A stretch of 64,000 nucleotides of DNA from Noviherbaspirillum galbum (GCF_010974945.1 NZ_JAAIVB010000021.1:98879-162878); one strand, 5' to 3'; shown: positions 17,605-26,936, counted from the first letter of the stretch. A program made the numbers and translations. Notes: generated by a model not told the origin, from the letters alone.

Positions 17605-18480
17605 CTACGCAGCCGCGCCCTCCGGCGCATTTTCCCGCATCGCCTTCCTGCAATGCGGGCACGATTCCCCCTCTACGTAATACGGCGACAACTGCTCCCG
17701 CGGCGTGACCACTGCGCGGCAGGCGAAGCATTGCGTGGTGTCGGTCGCTTCGAGCTGCGGATTCAGCGCGGTGCGGTAGTCGAAGACGAAGCAGTCGCCG
17801 CTGTAGTGTGCGCCGCCGACTTCCTCGAAGTACTTCAGGATGCCGCCTTCGAGCTGGTACACGCTGTCGTAGCCGACGTTCTGCATGTGGATCGCCGCCT
17901 TCTCGCAGCGGATGCCGCCGGTGCAGAAGGTAACGACCGTCTTGCCGGCGAACTCCGGCTTGTGTTCTTCCACCACCGCCGGGAATTCGCTGAACTTGTC
18001 GATGCGAAAGTCGACCACGTTGTCGAAGGTGCCCACGTCCACCTCGAAGGCGTTGCGGGTATCCATCATCACCACCGGCTTGCCATGGTCGTCATGTCCC
18101 CGGTCGAGCCAGCGCTTGAGGGTCTGCGCATTCACCGCCGGCGCCCGGCCTTCCTCGGGGCGGATCAGCGGGTTCTTCATGGTGATGATCTCGCGCTTGA
18201 GCTTCACCAGCATCTTGGTGAAGGGCTGGCGGTCGTAGTAGCTTTCCTTGGCCTCGATGTCGGCGAAGCGCTGGTCGGCGCGCAGCCAGGACAGGAAGCC
18301 GTCGATGCCTTCACGCGCTCCCGCGAGGAACAGATTGATGCCCTCGGGCGACAGCAGGATGGTGCCTTTCAACCCGAGCTCTTCGCAGATGGCGCGGAAG
18401 GCCGAGCGCTTTTCCACGGTGTCGTCGAAGGTGATGAACTTGTAGGCGGCGATGTTGACGATGGGCTTGCTGGCAGACAT
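17605..18480 (-). CDS. trhO: Oxygen-dependent tRNA uridine(34) hydroxylase
   Basis: The 291-residue protein matches the TrhO (YceA) family, which hydroxylates U34 of tRNA on the way to 5-(carboxy)methoxyuridine. An N-terminal acylphosphatase-like domain ([23 protein letters not shown]) precedes a rhodanese domain. In the latter, the active-site loop [13 protein letters not shown] carries the conserved catalytic Cys, followed by [17 protein letters not shown]. The C-terminus has two CxxC pairs (CFAC and CPHC), suggesting a metal-binding knuckle. The enzyme is cytoplasmic. It is transcribed divergently from dnaE across 190 bp. Confidence 0.93.
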   Translation of the reverse strand: MSASKPIVNIAAYKFITFDDTVEKRSAFRAICEELGLKGTILLSPEGINLFLAGAREGIDGFLSWLRADQRFADIEAKESYYDRQPFTKMLVKLKREIITMKNPLIRPEEGRAPAVNAQTLKRWLDRGHDDHGKPVVMMDTRNAFEVDVGTFDNVVDFRIDKFSEFPAVVEEHKPEFAGKTVVTFCTGGIRCEKAAIHMQNVGYDSVYQLEGGILKYFEEVGGAHYSGDCFVFDYRTALNPQLEATDTTQCFACRAVVTPREQLSPYYVEGESCPHCRKAMRENAPEGAAA

Positions 18481-18670
18481 GGATGTTCCGAAATGAAATG
18501 CGACACCCCGCGCCTGGCTGTTGCGTTTTCCTCACTGCAATCGGCCGCGCGAACGGTGTCGTCTTAAGTCGTTGATTTGACGCCATTATAAACGGCGACG
18601 CACCAAAAATCCGTCTTCGATCAACACCATTGCCCTAGGGTATGGACTGCTCACGGAGTAAAATAGCCGG

Positions 18671-21600
18671 ATGACCTCGCCGCAATTCATCCATCTCCGC
18701 CTGCACTCCGAATACTCCATCGTCGACGGCCTCGTGCGCATCGACGACGCGGTTAAGGCCGCCGCAAAGGACGGCCAGCCCGCCCTCGCCATCACCGACC
18801 TGGCCAACCTGTTCGGCATGGTGAAGTTCTACAAGGCGGCACGCGGCAAGGGCGTGAAGCCCATCGCCGGCTGCGACGTCTGGATCAGCAACGACGACGA
18901 CCGCGACAAGCCTTCGCGCCTGCTTTTGCTGGTGAAGAACCGCGAAGGCTACCTGCAGTTGTGCGAACTGCTGAGCCGCGCATGGCTGACCAACCTCTAC
19001 CGGGGCCGCGCGGAACTGCGCGCCGAGTGGCTGGAAAACGGCGCGGCCAGCGGGTTGATCGCCCTGTCCGGCGCCCACTCCGGCGACGTCGGCATGGCCA
19101 TCGACAACGGCAACATCGCACTGGCCGAACGCTGCGCGCGCCGCTGGGCCGCCATCTTCCCGAATCATTTCTACGTCGAGGTGCAGCGCTACGGCCAGCC
19201 CAACATGGACGCCCATGTGCGCCAGGCGGCCGCGCTCGCCACCCGGCTCGGCCTGCCGGTGGTGGCGACCCATCCGATCGAATTCCTCAAGCAGGATGAA
19301 TTCGTCGCGCACGAGGCGCGCACCTGCATCGCCGAGGGCGAGATCCTCGCCAACCCGCGCCGCGCCAAGCGCTTCTCTGACCAGCAATGCTTCAAGCACC
19401 AGGCTGCGATGGCCGAGCTGTTCGCCGACATGCCCGCCGCGGTGCAGAACACCATCGAGATCGCCAGGCGCTGCAACCTCACGCTGGAACTCGGCAAGCC
19501 CAAGCTGCCGCTGTTCCCCACGCCCGACGGCATGTCGCTCGACGACTACCTCGTGCAGCAGGCGCAGCAGGGCCTCGAAGCGCGCCTGCTCCAGCTCTTT
19601 CCCGACGAGGCGAAGCGCGAAGCCAAGCGTCCGCGCTACGAGGAACGCCTGAAGTTCGAGACCGACACCATCATCAAGATGGGCTTCCCGGGTTACTTCC
19701 TGATCGTGGCCGACTTCATCCAGTGGGCCAAGAACAATGGCGTGCCGGTCGGCCCGGGCCGGGGTTCGGGCGCGGGTTCCCTGGTTGCCTACAGCCTCAG
19801 CATTACCGACCTCGATCCGCTGGAATACAACCTGCTGTTCGAGCGCTTCCTGAATCCGGAGCGGGTATCCATGCCCGACTTCGATATCGACTTCTGCCAG
19901 GAAGGCCGCGACCGCGTCATCCAGTACGTGAAGGACCGCTACGGCCGCGAGGCGGTGTCGCAGATCGCCACCTTCGGCACCATGGCCGCCAAGGGCGCGG
20001 TGCGCGACGTCGGCCGCGTGCTCGACATGAGCTATACCTTCTGCGACGGCCTGTCCAAGCTCATTCCCTTCAAGCCCGGCAAGCTGGTGACCATCGCCGA
20101 CGCGCTGCAGGAAGAGCCGCTGCTCAAGGAGCGCATGGAAAAGGAAGAAGAGGTCAAGCAGTTGCTCGACCTCGCGCAGCAGGTCGAAGGCATCACCCGC
20201 AGCATCGGCATGCACGCCGGCGGCGTGCTCATCGCGCCCGGCAAGCTCACCGATTTCTGCCCGCTCTACACCCAGGGCGGCGACGCCGGCGTGGTGTCGC
20301 AGTACGACAAGGACGACGTCGAAGCCGTCGGCCTGGTGAAGTTCGACTTCCTCGGCCTCACCACCCTGACCATCCTCGACCGCGCGGTGCGCTACATCAA
20401 GCAGCTGGATCCCGCCTTCGCGGAATTCGACCTCGCCAAGCTGCCGCTCGACGACCGCGCCTCCTACGAACTGCTGACCAAGGCCCGCACCGTCGCGGTG
20501 TTCCAGCTGGAAAGCCGCGGCATGCAAGGCATGCTCAAGGATGCGCGGCCCGACCGCTTCGAGGACATCATCGCGCTGGTGGCGCTCTACCGCCCGGGCC
20601 CGATGGACCTGATTCCCGATTTCTGCCGCCGCAAGCACGGCGAGAAATTCGACTATCCCGATCCGCGCACCGAGGGCATCCTGGCCGAGACCTACGGCAT
20701 CATGGTCTATCAGGAACAGGTGATGCAGATGGCGCAGGTCATCGGCAACTATTCGCTTGGCGGCGCCGACCTGCTGCGCCGCGCAATGGGCAAGAAAAAG
20801 GCGGAAGAAATGGCGCAGCATCGCCAGATTTTCCGCGAGGGCGCAGCCAAGAACGGCCTGTCGGAGGAGAAGGCGGACGAAATCTTCGACTTGATGGAAA
20901 AGTTTGCCGGCTACGGCTTCAACAAGTCGCACGCCGCCGCCTACGCGCTGCTGTCGTACCACACCGCCTATCTCAAGGCGCATCATGCCGCTGCCTTCAT
21001 GGCCGCCAACATGTCGCTGGCCATGGACGACACCGACAAGATCAAGATTCTCGTCGAGGACGCGATCGACGTCTGCGGCCTGAAGATCCTGCCGCCCGAC
21101 ATCAACCTCTCGCACTACCGCTTCATGCCGGCGTGGAACCCCGATCCGGCGAAGGACCAGCCTGAGGAAGGCAAGCGCGCGCGCTTCATCCGCTACGGCC
21201 TCGGTGCGGTCAAGGGCAGCGGCCAGAACGCCATCGAAGCCATCATTGCCGCGCGCGAATCGGGCGGGCCGTTCAAGGACCTGTTCGACTTCGTCAAGCG
21301 CGTGGACAAGCGCCAGATCAACCGCCGCACCATCGAGGCGCTGATCCGCGCCGGCGCGATGGATGGCTTCGGCATCGACCGCGGCGTGCTCATCGCCTCG
21401 GTCAACTATGCGATGGAATGCGCCGAGCAGGCCGAAGCCTCGGCCAACCAGGTCAGCCTCTTCGGCGGCGACGACAGCGACCTCGTCGCCCCGCCGGAAT
21501 ACGTCAAGGCGCCGGCCTGGAGCGACAAGCAGCGACTCACCGAGGAAAAGGTCGCGCTCGGCTTCTACCTATCCGGCCACCTGTTCAACGCCTACGAGGA

Positions 21601-22147
21601 AGAGGCCCGCAAGTTCGCCCGCAGCAAGCTCGCCAGCCTCGAGCCCTCGCGCGAACCGCGCCTGATCGCCGGCATCATCAGCGCCGTGCGCACCCAGATG
21701 ACCCAGCGCGGCAAGATGGTGATCGTCACGCTCGACGACGGCACCGCCACGGTCGACGTGACCGTCTACAACGAGCTCTACGATCCCAACCGGGCCTTGT
21801 TCAAGGAAGACGAATTTCTCGCGGTGCAGGGCAAGGTCTCGGAAGACCGCTTCTCCGGCGGTCTGCGCATCACCGCCGACAAGGTGATGGACATCGCTAC
21901 CGCCCGCATCGCCTTCGGCAAGCAGTTCGCGTTCTCGCTGTCCACGCGGATGGACGCGGCGCAGATCAAGACCATCCTGGCGCAGTTCCGGTCGGAGAGC
22001 GGGTTGCCGCTGACCATGCGGTACATGCAGGATGGGGTGGGGAGCTGCGAGATCCGGCTTGCGGATGATTGGCGCGTGGCGCCGGCGGACGGGTTGAAGC
22101 AGATGCTGGAGCGGCTTGGGGTGAAGGGGGCGATGGTGGAGTATTGA
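18671..22147 (+). CDS. dnaE: DNA polymerase III subunit alpha
   Basis: The 1158-residue protein is a full-length replicative polymerase. The N-terminal PHP domain starts with HLRLHSEYSIVDG. The palm includes GPGRGSGAGSLVAYSL and the catalytic PDFDID at residues 402-407 (D403 and D405 equivalent to the E. coli catalytic aspartates), and the fingers region has GMHAGGVLIAP. The C-terminal part has the helix-hairpin-helix and an OB fold (LIAGIISAVRTQMTQRGKM). Length matches DnaE1 of proteobacteria. The start at 18671 places the PHP motif at the expected distance. It appears monocistronic and is followed by repeat DNA. Confidence 0.98.
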   Translation: MTSPQFIHLRLHSEYSIVDGLVRIDDAVKAAAKDGQPALAITDLANLFGMVKFYKAARGKGVKPIAGCDVWISNDDDRDKPSRLLLLVKNREGYLQLCELLSRAWLTNLYRGRAELRAEWLENGAASGLIALSGAHSGDVGMAIDNGNIALAERCARRWAAIFPNHFYVEVQRYGQPNMDAHVRQAAALATRLGLPVVATHPIEFLKQDEFVAHEARTCIAEGEILANPRRAKRFSDQQCFKHQAAMAELFADMPAAVQNTIEIARRCNLTLELGKPKLPLFPTPDGMSLDDYLVQQAQQGLEARLLQLFPDEAKREAKRPRYEERLKFETDTIIKMGFPGYFLIVADFIQWAKNNGVPVGPGRGSGAGSLVAYSLSITDLDPLEYNLLFERFLNPERVSMPDFDIDFCQEGRDRVIQYVKDRYGREAVSQIATFGTMAAKGAVRDVGRVLDMSYTFCDGLSKLIPFKPGKLVTIADALQEEPLLKERMEKEEEVKQLLDLAQQVEGITRSIGMHAGGVLIAPGKLTDFCPLYTQGGDAGVVSQYDKDDVEAVGLVKFDFLGLTTLTILDRAVRYIKQLDPAFAEFDLAKLPLDDRASYELLTKARTVAVFQLESRGMQGMLKDARPDRFEDIIALVALYRPGPMDLIPDFCRRKHGEKFDYPDPRTEGILAETYGIMVYQEQVMQMAQVIGNYSLGGADLLRRAMGKKKAEEMAQHRQIFREGAAKNGLSEEKADEIFDLMEKFAGYGFNKSHAAAYALLSYHTAYLKAHHAAAFMAANMSLAMDDTDKIKILVEDAIDVCGLKILPPDINLSHYRFMPAWNPDPAKDQPEEGKRARFIRYGLGAVKGSGQNAIEAIIAARESGGPFKDLFDFVKRVDKRQINRRTIEALIRAGAMDGFGIDRGVLIASVNYAMECAEQAEASANQVSLFGGDDSDLVAPPEYVKAPAWSDKQRLTEEKVALGFYLSGHLFNAYEEEARKFARSKLASLEPSREPRLIAGIISAVRTQMTQRGKMVIVTLDDGTATVDVTVYNELYDPNRALFKEDEFLAVQGKVSEDRFSGGLRITADKVMDIATARIAFGKQFAFSLSTRMDAAQIKTILAQFRSESGLPLTMRYMQDGVGSCEIRLADDWRVAPADGLKQMLERLGVKGAMVEY

Positions 22148-22225
22148 CGGGATTTGCTTTGTCATTCCCAGCTATCTCCATCATTCGCGCGCAGGCGCTA
22201 AGCTGCAAAAGCGCCCCGACAAGCT

Positions 22226-22372
22226 CCCTCCCTTTCAAGGGGAGGGCCGGGGTGGGGATGGGTTTCGTTCGCGAGTAAAAGACAGAATTCAGTTCGCTGG
22301 CGATGTTAGTGCTGTTCTTTGATTGCACTGGAAACCCATCCCCACCCTAACCCTCCCCTTGAAGGGGAGGGG
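22226..22372 (+). repeat. Composite palindromic repeat, copy B
   Basis: The ends are the same 21-bp palindrome class with inward GGGTGGGGATGGGTTTC, in inverted orientation; the left palindrome has one substitution (CCCTCCCTTT). The interior shares ACAGAATT-C-AGTTCGCTGGCGAT and GCTGTTCTTTG with copy C. Confidence 0.85.
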
Positions 22373-22418
22373 ACATGGCGGCGTGAATTAAGCACACGTT
22401 GCAAAGATGTGAGCACAG

Positions 22419-22438
22419 ATTCCCGCCTGCGTGGGAAT
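22419..22438. repeat. dRS3-like repeat unit
   Basis: ATTCCC-GCCTGCGT-GGGAAT fits the ATTCCC-N8-GGGAAT pattern and is followed by GACAGG as in the other units. Confidence 0.75.
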
Positions 22439-22461
22439 GACAGGTGGCCCGCAACGAATCC

Positions 22462-23061
22462 CTAACCCCGCCCCCGCACTCCAATTTCCTTCACCGCCCG
22501 CCGCAGATACGCCCCATCCGGATGCCTCGTCAGCCGGAAGCCAAGTTCCAGCATTAGTCCCCGCATCGGTTCATTATCCGCGAGCACATCCCCGCCCAGC
22601 CGCTGCACGCCCGCCTCCCGCGCCAGCGACACCACGCCGCGCACCAGCCGCCGTCCCAGCCCTTCGCGCTGCCAGCCGTCCGCCACCACCACCGCGAATT
22701 CCGCCTCGCCGGGCACATCGCCAACGACATACTGCGCCATGCCAACAAGCCTGTCATGACCATCCTCGCTGACCGCGGCCACGAGGTTCATGGCCTTGCC
22801 CGGCGCGTTGGCGGTGAAGCGTTCGATCATGTCCGGCGTCAGTTCATGCACCGGATAAAAGAAGCGCTGGTATCGGCTTTGCAGTGACAGGTCGCGGACC
22901 ATCTGCTGGATGCGCGGCCCGTCCTCGGGCCGCGACAGGCGCATGACGATGACGTCGCCCTTGCGTCCGCGCCAGACGTCGCGCACGCCATCGGAGCGCG
23001 GCGTGAAGTACCACGTCAGCAATTCCTTCCAGTGCAGGGAGAAAGGCAGGAGTTCGATCAT
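22462..23061 (-). CDS. GNAT family N-acetyltransferase (Pat-domain-like)
   Basis: The 199-residue protein has a leader of about 35 residues and then a GNAT domain. Visible parts are VMRLSRPEDGPRIQQMVRDL, the segment SRYQRFFYPVHELTP typical of the acetyltransferase domain of Pat-type protein acetyltransferases, strand EAEFAVVVADGWQ, acetyl-CoA motif REGLGRRLVRG, and a late N-x-P-M-R-G-L-M-x-x-L-G-F motif. It may acetylate proteins, but the substrate is not visible. AAGGAGCG precedes the ATG. It starts 21 nt after the DUF2917 gene and is probably co-transcribed with it. Confidence 0.85.
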   Translation of the reverse strand: MIELLPFSLHWKELLTWYFTPRSDGVRDVWRGRKGDVIVMRLSRPEDGPRIQQMVRDLSLQSRYQRFFYPVHELTPDMIERFTANAPGKAMNLVAAVSEDGHDRLVGMAQYVVGDVPGEAEFAVVVADGWQREGLGRRLVRGVVSLAREAGVQRLGGDVLADNEPMRGLMLELGFRLTRHPDGAYLRRAVKEIGVRGRG

Positions 23062-23082
23062 GATGCGCTCCTTGCGGCAAAC

Positions 23083-23466
23083 TCAGGCCAGCGCCGGTTG
23101 CAGGCTGAATGCGGTGCGGCGCGTGTTGCGCAAACCGCCTTGATGGCCGGGCTGGTTGCCATGGATCGCGAAGCGCGCATGGCCCATCGGCGACAACAGG
23201 GCAAGGCCATCGCGGTCGATGACATGTTCTTCGCCGCGCGACAGCACCACGTCCCGCAGGTCGCCATCCTGGGTGATCCATAGTTCTCCTTCGAGCACGA
23301 CGACTCTCCAGTCCCTGGCATCGAGCAGGCGCAGGTGCTGGCGGGCCGTCAGTTCGAGTACCTGGCCGCCGCAGCGCGGGCCGGCCGCGTTCGTCAAGTT
23401 GGTCACGTTGGTCAGGTTGGAGGGCGAGGGAAGGGGGGCGACGAGGGAATGAAGGTTGGCGCTCAT
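23083..23466 (-). CDS. DUF2917 domain-containing protein
   Basis: The 127-residue protein carries a DUF2917 domain (about residues 35-110): LELTARQHLRLLDARDWRVVVLEG, GELWITQDGD, DVVLSRGEEHVID, then an Arg/Pro-rich tail. These pieces suggest a small cupin-like beta fold with the family's W-x-T-x-x-G-D motif. The start at 23466 (MSANLHSL) is chosen because AGGAG lies 7 nt upstream; an upstream in-frame ATG at 23502 lacks a ribosome site. It is divergent from a LysR regulator and upstream of a GNAT gene, so it is probably a target of that regulator. The function of the domain is unknown. Confidence 0.82.
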   Translation of the reverse strand: MSANLHSLVAPLPSPSNLTNVTNLTNAAGPRCGGQVLELTARQHLRLLDARDWRVVVLEGELWITQDGDLRDVVLSRGEEHVIDRDGLALLSPMGHARFAIHGNQPGHQGGLRNTRRTAFSLQPALA

Positions 23467-23537
23467 GGCGTTCTCCTGAAAGAGCCGGTGATGTCGGCCC
23501 ATGGAGCACAGTATGATTTATTCTTCGGGCTTTACAA

Positions 23538-23579
23538 TCCATCAAGATGGAATAAGATTGTTCGCATGGAAGAACAATC
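23538..23579. promoter_or_regulatory. Two inverted repeats in the LysR/DUF2917 divergent promoter region
   Basis: TCCATC-AA-GATGGA (23538-23551) and GATTGTTC-N8-GAACAATC (23556-23579) are adjacent perfect inverted repeats in the 124-bp divergent intergenic space. They are candidate LysR-type operators. The second reaches the ribosome site of the regulator gene, which suits autorepression. Confidence 0.45.
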
Positions 23580-23590
23580 AAGGAGCCGGC

Positions 23591-24499
23591 ATGAATAACC
23601 TGGAAGGGATGATCACCTTCGCCAAGGTCGTCGAGACACGCAGCTTTTCCGCCGCGGCGGATGCGCTCAAGACTTCGAAGTCGCAGATCAGCAAGCAGAT
23701 CAACCAGCTCGAAAGCGCGCTGGGCGTGCGCCTGCTGCAGCGGACGACGCGCCGGATGAGCCTGACGGAGATCGGCGCCGCCTACTATGAACATTGCCAG
23801 CGCATCGCGCAGGAGATCGATGCCGCCGGCGAGACCGTCACCCAGCTGCAGGCGGAACCGCGCGGCGTGCTGCGCATCACCTCTCCGGTGATCTTCGCGT
23901 CGCTGCACCTCGCGCCCGCGCTGCAGAGCTTCCTCGAGCGCCACGAGCATGTGGAGATCGACCTGCATGCCAGCGACCGCACCATGGATATCGTGGATGA
24001 CGGATATGACCTCGCCATCCGCATCACGGACAAGCCCTTGCCCAACATGGTGGCGCGCCAGATCGCGCCGGTGCGGTGGGTGACGTGCGCGGCGCCGTCC
24101 TATCTCGAACGCCACGGCACGCCGCGCACGCCGCAAGAATTGCAGGACCACCAGTGCTTGATGTACCAGGGCATTCCGGCAGCGCGGACCGACTGGCGCT
24201 ATCTCGCGGGGAACAAGGAATGGGTGCTGCATCCTAAGGGCCGGTGCAGGGTCAACAGTTCGGAAGTGTTGCTGCAGCTCGCGGTCGATGGCATGGGCAT
24301 CGTGCTGTTTCCGAAGTACATCCTCGGGCACTACCTGAAGACCGGGCAGCTCGTGGAGATCTTGCACGACACGGTGGCCAATCCAAACATGGGTCTCTAC
24401 GTGATCTATCCGCCTAACCGCTACATGCAGCCCAAGGTGCGGGCCTTCATCGATCACTTGATGGCGCACTTCACGCCGGTTCCGCCTTGGGAGCGTTGA
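23591..24499 (+). CDS. LysR family transcriptional regulator
   Basis: The 302-residue regulator has the N-terminal winged helix-turn-helix (MITFAKVVETRSFSAAADAL, SKSQISKQINQLESALGVRL, RTTRRMSLTEIG) and a periplasmic-binding-like effector domain (from about residue 90). The latter includes the crossover segment GVLRITSPVIFASLHLAPAL and the end segment VRAFIDHLMAHF. The ATG at 23591 has AAGGAG 7 nt upstream; an upstream ATG at 23501 would add 30 unlike residues. It is transcribed away from the DUF2917-GNAT pair, which is the likely regulated operon. The inducer is unknown. Confidence 0.92.
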   Translation: MNNLEGMITFAKVVETRSFSAAADALKTSKSQISKQINQLESALGVRLLQRTTRRMSLTEIGAAYYEHCQRIAQEIDAAGETVTQLQAEPRGVLRITSPVIFASLHLAPALQSFLERHEHVEIDLHASDRTMDIVDDGYDLAIRITDKPLPNMVARQIAPVRWVTCAAPSYLERHGTPRTPQELQDHQCLMYQGIPAARTDWRYLAGNKEWVLHPKGRCRVNSSEVLLQLAVDGMGIVLFPKYILGHYLKTGQLVEILHDTVANPNMGLYVIYPPNRYMQPKVRAFIDHLMAHFTPVPPWER

Positions 24500-24647
24500 C
24501 GTGCTTAATGAGACTGGGAAAGATTGATGTACCGCAAGCGCATGTGCAAGTTGTAACGAATCTTATCCTATGTCAGCGATGCCAGGAGACCATCGTTTTA
24601 GAGTTACACGCACCTCGTGTACAACCAACTCTGAAAAGGAAACTCTC

Positions 24648-24980
24648 ATGAAAAAAATCATCGCCCTCATGATCGCCGGCTTGTTCGCTTCCGCTTCCTT
24701 CGCAGCAAGCCACACCGCGCCTGCTACCACCACCGACAAGCCGGCCGCCGCCGCCGAAGCCAACAAGGACATGAACAAAGCCGACGCCAAGGCAGAAAAG
24801 AAAGCCGCCAAGGCCGACAAGAAGGCCATGAAGGCAGAAGCCAAGGCTGACAAGAAGAAAGCCAAGGCTGATGCGGAAGCCAACAAGGACAAGGCAGAAG
24901 CCAAGGCCGACAAGACCGCAGCCGCCGCCGAAGCCAAGGCAGACAAGGCCGATGCCAAGGCAGACGCCGCCAAGAAATAA
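24648..24980 (+). CDS. Exported Ala/Lys-rich low-complexity protein
   Basis: The 110-residue protein begins with a clear signal peptide (MKKIIALMIAGLFASASFA, then ASHTAPATTT) behind an AAAGGA site. The mature part is nearly all Ala, Lys, Asp and Glu, in repeated AKADKKA- and AEAKADK-like units with Asn in two EANKD segments, and would form a long charged helix. The composition resembles histone H1-like tails, but the signal peptide points to the periplasm or outside. Its function is unknown. It is probably monocistronic. The strongly repetitive codons are GCC/AAG, so the amino-acid pattern is not an artefact of base composition alone. Confidence 0.8.
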   Translation: MKKIIALMIAGLFASASFAASHTAPATTTDKPAAAAEANKDMNKADAKAEKKAAKADKKAMKAEAKADKKKAKADAEANKDKAEAKADKTAAAAEAKADKADAKADAAKK

Positions 24981-25038
24981 TTCCGGATCAGGATTCACGA
25001 CAACGGGAGGCAGGGAAACCTGTCTCCCGTTCTTGCGT

Positions 25039-26070
25039 TTACGGCGTGCCGTTGTGGAAGACCTGTTTCTCCCAGCCATCGATCACGTCGGCCACGTCCT
25101 TGGGCGTGATGTTGCGCATGCAGGCGCAGTCCGCCGGATCGCTGCAGCCATCGCAGCCCGTCGGCTTGACCAGTACCTGCGCCCGCGCGCCGAGCGCGCC
25201 CCAGCGCCCCGGGTCGATGGGACGCATCGGTGGAAACAATCCCAGCGTGCGCTGGCCCAGGGCGGCGGACAGATGCAGCGGTCCGGTGCCGCTCGCGACC
25301 AGTCCGTCGCATGCGGCAATGAAGGCCGTCAGCTCGTCGAGTCCGAAACGGCCGCACATGTTGTTGACGTTCGGCATGCCGATCAGGTCGGGCGCATGGC
25401 GCGCGATCCATTCCCCCTCGCCGGCGCTGCCGGTCACCCACAACCTGATCTTTCCCTGCGTCTGGAGCAGGCGCGCCAAGTCGGTGAAGCTGCGCAGCGG
25501 CCATTCGCGGCCGTTGCCGTTCGAGCGGGGATGAATGACGATGTTGAGCTGTTCGCGCGGCAACGCCGGCAGGCCGGGATGGTCCGGCGCCTGCAGGTGG
25601 TACAGGGCCGGGATGTCTTGCAGCGCGGGCACGTAATCGATGCCCAGCGGCTTGAGCAGCTTGAAGTTGAGCTGCGCTTCGTGCAGGTCCGACTTGACCC
25701 GGCTGAAATGCGCGAGGCGGTTGCAAGTCAGCCAGTGGAACCAGCGATGGCTTGTGCCGACGCGGTTCCGGATGCCGGCTTTCTTCGCGGCCCGCGCCAG
25801 GCGCTTGTCCGGCTTGGCAAAGATGATGGTGTCGACGTCGGATCGCGAGAATTCCTCCGCGGCATCGCCTAGCTGCTCGAGCTCGACCACGTAATCGAGC
25901 GCCTTGCAACAGCGCACCATGGGCGCGGCGTACCCGCGCACCAGGAAGCCGATGCGCGCCGCCGGGAAACGTTGCCGCAGGAACCCGGCCAGCGGCAGGG
26001 TCAGCACCACGTCGCCGATGTTGTCGGTGCGGCAGATGAGAATGTGCGAGGGAGTCAGCCTGGTCTTCAT
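25039..26070 (-). CDS. Glycosyltransferase family 9 (heptosyltransferase-like)
   Basis: The 343-residue protein has the GT9 fold. The N-terminal segment ILICRTDNIGDVVLTLPLAGFL (the D-x-x-G-D motif) and the C-terminal nucleotide-sugar site GLVASGTGPLHLSAALGQRTLGLFPP are visible. A late Cys-rich segment (GCDGCSDPADCACM) corresponds to the conserved C-terminal region of ADP-heptose transferases. It likely adds heptose or another sugar to the LPS inner core at the cytoplasmic face of the membrane. It overlaps the upstream GT2 gene by 4 bp (ATGA), so they form an operon. Confidence 0.87.
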   Translation of the reverse strand: MKTRLTPSHILICRTDNIGDVVLTLPLAGFLRQRFPAARIGFLVRGYAAPMVRCCKALDYVVELEQLGDAAEEFSRSDVDTIIFAKPDKRLARAAKKAGIRNRVGTSHRWFHWLTCNRLAHFSRVKSDLHEAQLNFKLLKPLGIDYVPALQDIPALYHLQAPDHPGLPALPREQLNIVIHPRSNGNGREWPLRSFTDLARLLQTQGKIRLWVTGSAGEGEWIARHAPDLIGMPNVNNMCGRFGLDELTAFIAACDGLVASGTGPLHLSAALGQRTLGLFPPMRPIDPGRWGALGARAQVLVKPTGCDGCSDPADCACMRNITPKDVADVIDGWEKQVFHNGTP

Positions 26071-26837
26071 CGTCGGGGAATGCCTTTGGCAGCTTGTTCG
26101 GACAGCAGCATCAGCTTCAGGTACTTGTGATAGGTGCTCTCGGCGGCGGAGATCGCCACCATCAGCCCGGCGCGGCCGTCGAGGAAGCCGCGCTTGAACA
26201 CATACGAACGCAGGAAGGCGGACAAGGCATGGCCCACCGCCTTGCCGAGGCCGCCGCGCTTGCCGGCGGCAAAGGCCTGCTTCGCGCCGAGCGTGGAGTA
26301 GTGGTTGAGCTTGTGCAGCACCGATTCATCGTCGAGATAGCTGTAGTGGATCATGTGCGACGCCAGCCGGCCGGTCGTTCCCTGCGTCACGCGCAGCGAC
26401 TCATGCACCAGGCTGTCCGAGAAACGGGCCGCGCCGCGACGGAAAAGACGAACGATATGGTCCGGATACCAGCCGGAGTGATGGATGAAGTAACCGCAAA
26501 AGCTCGACAGCCGGGGCAGGGCGTAGGCGGCGTGCGCGCCATCACGCATCGCCGCCAGGATCTCGTCGCGCAGGGGCTCGGTGATGCGTTCGTCGGCATC
26601 GATGGACAGTACCCAGTCGCCGGTCGCGGCATCCAGGGCACGGTTCTTCTGGGGACCGAAGCCCGGCCAGTCCGGCGTCTCGATGACCGTCGCGCCGAAG
26701 TCGCGGGCGATCTGCGCCGTGCCGTCCGTGCTACCCGAATCCACTATAATCCATTCATTTGCAAAGCCGACGCTCTCCAGGCATGCGCGGATGTTGGATG
26801 CTTCATTCTTGGTGATGAGGATGACGGAGAGTTTCAT
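26067..26837 (-). CDS. Glycosyltransferase family 2 (WaaE/KdtX-like LPS core transferase)
   Basis: The 256-residue protein starts KLSVILITKNEASNIRACLES with WIIVDSGSTDGT and the metal-binding SIDADERIT (D-x-D), the layout of GT-A family 2. The WaaE/KdtX subgroup is suggested by FGPQKNRALDAATGDWVLS, PRLSSFCGYFIHHSGWYPD and VHESL. That subgroup adds a glucose-type residue to the inner core. The ATG at 26837 gives a compact N-terminus; an ATG at 26846 is also possible. The open frame continues upstream only as an antisense shadow of msbA. It is divergent from msbA and overlaps the GT9 gene. Confidence 0.87.
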   Translation of the reverse strand: MKLSVILITKNEASNIRACLESVGFANEWIIVDSGSTDGTAQIARDFGATVIETPDWPGFGPQKNRALDAATGDWVLSIDADERITEPLRDEILAAMRDGAHAAYALPRLSSFCGYFIHHSGWYPDHIVRLFRRGAARFSDSLVHESLRVTQGTTGRLASHMIHYSYLDDESVLHKLNHYSTLGAKQAFAAGKRGGLGKAVGHALSAFLRSYVFKRGFLDGRAGLMVAISAAESTYHKYLKLMLLSEQAAKGIPRR

Positions 26838-26936
26838 AACGCACATGTTCGCTGCGCGCCGCGGGAATCGGCGCCGCATGGATTGTAGCCGCTTTTGCAG
26901 CCCGGTCCTTACCGCAAGCTTACCCCTGACTACCTG

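Larger units (their letters stand above)
22148..22461. other. 314-bp intergenic region filled by repeats
   Basis: Between the convergent dnaE and GNAT genes lie a TGTCATTCCC half-repeat just after dnaE, composite palindromic element B (22226-22372) and one dRS3-like unit (22419-22438). Nothing coding is seen. Confidence 0.75.

Noticed and set aside
18635..21115. An 826-codon open frame antisense to dnaE
   Set aside because: It lies wholly opposite the highly conserved dnaE gene, and its His/Arg/Val-rich product has no domain pattern.
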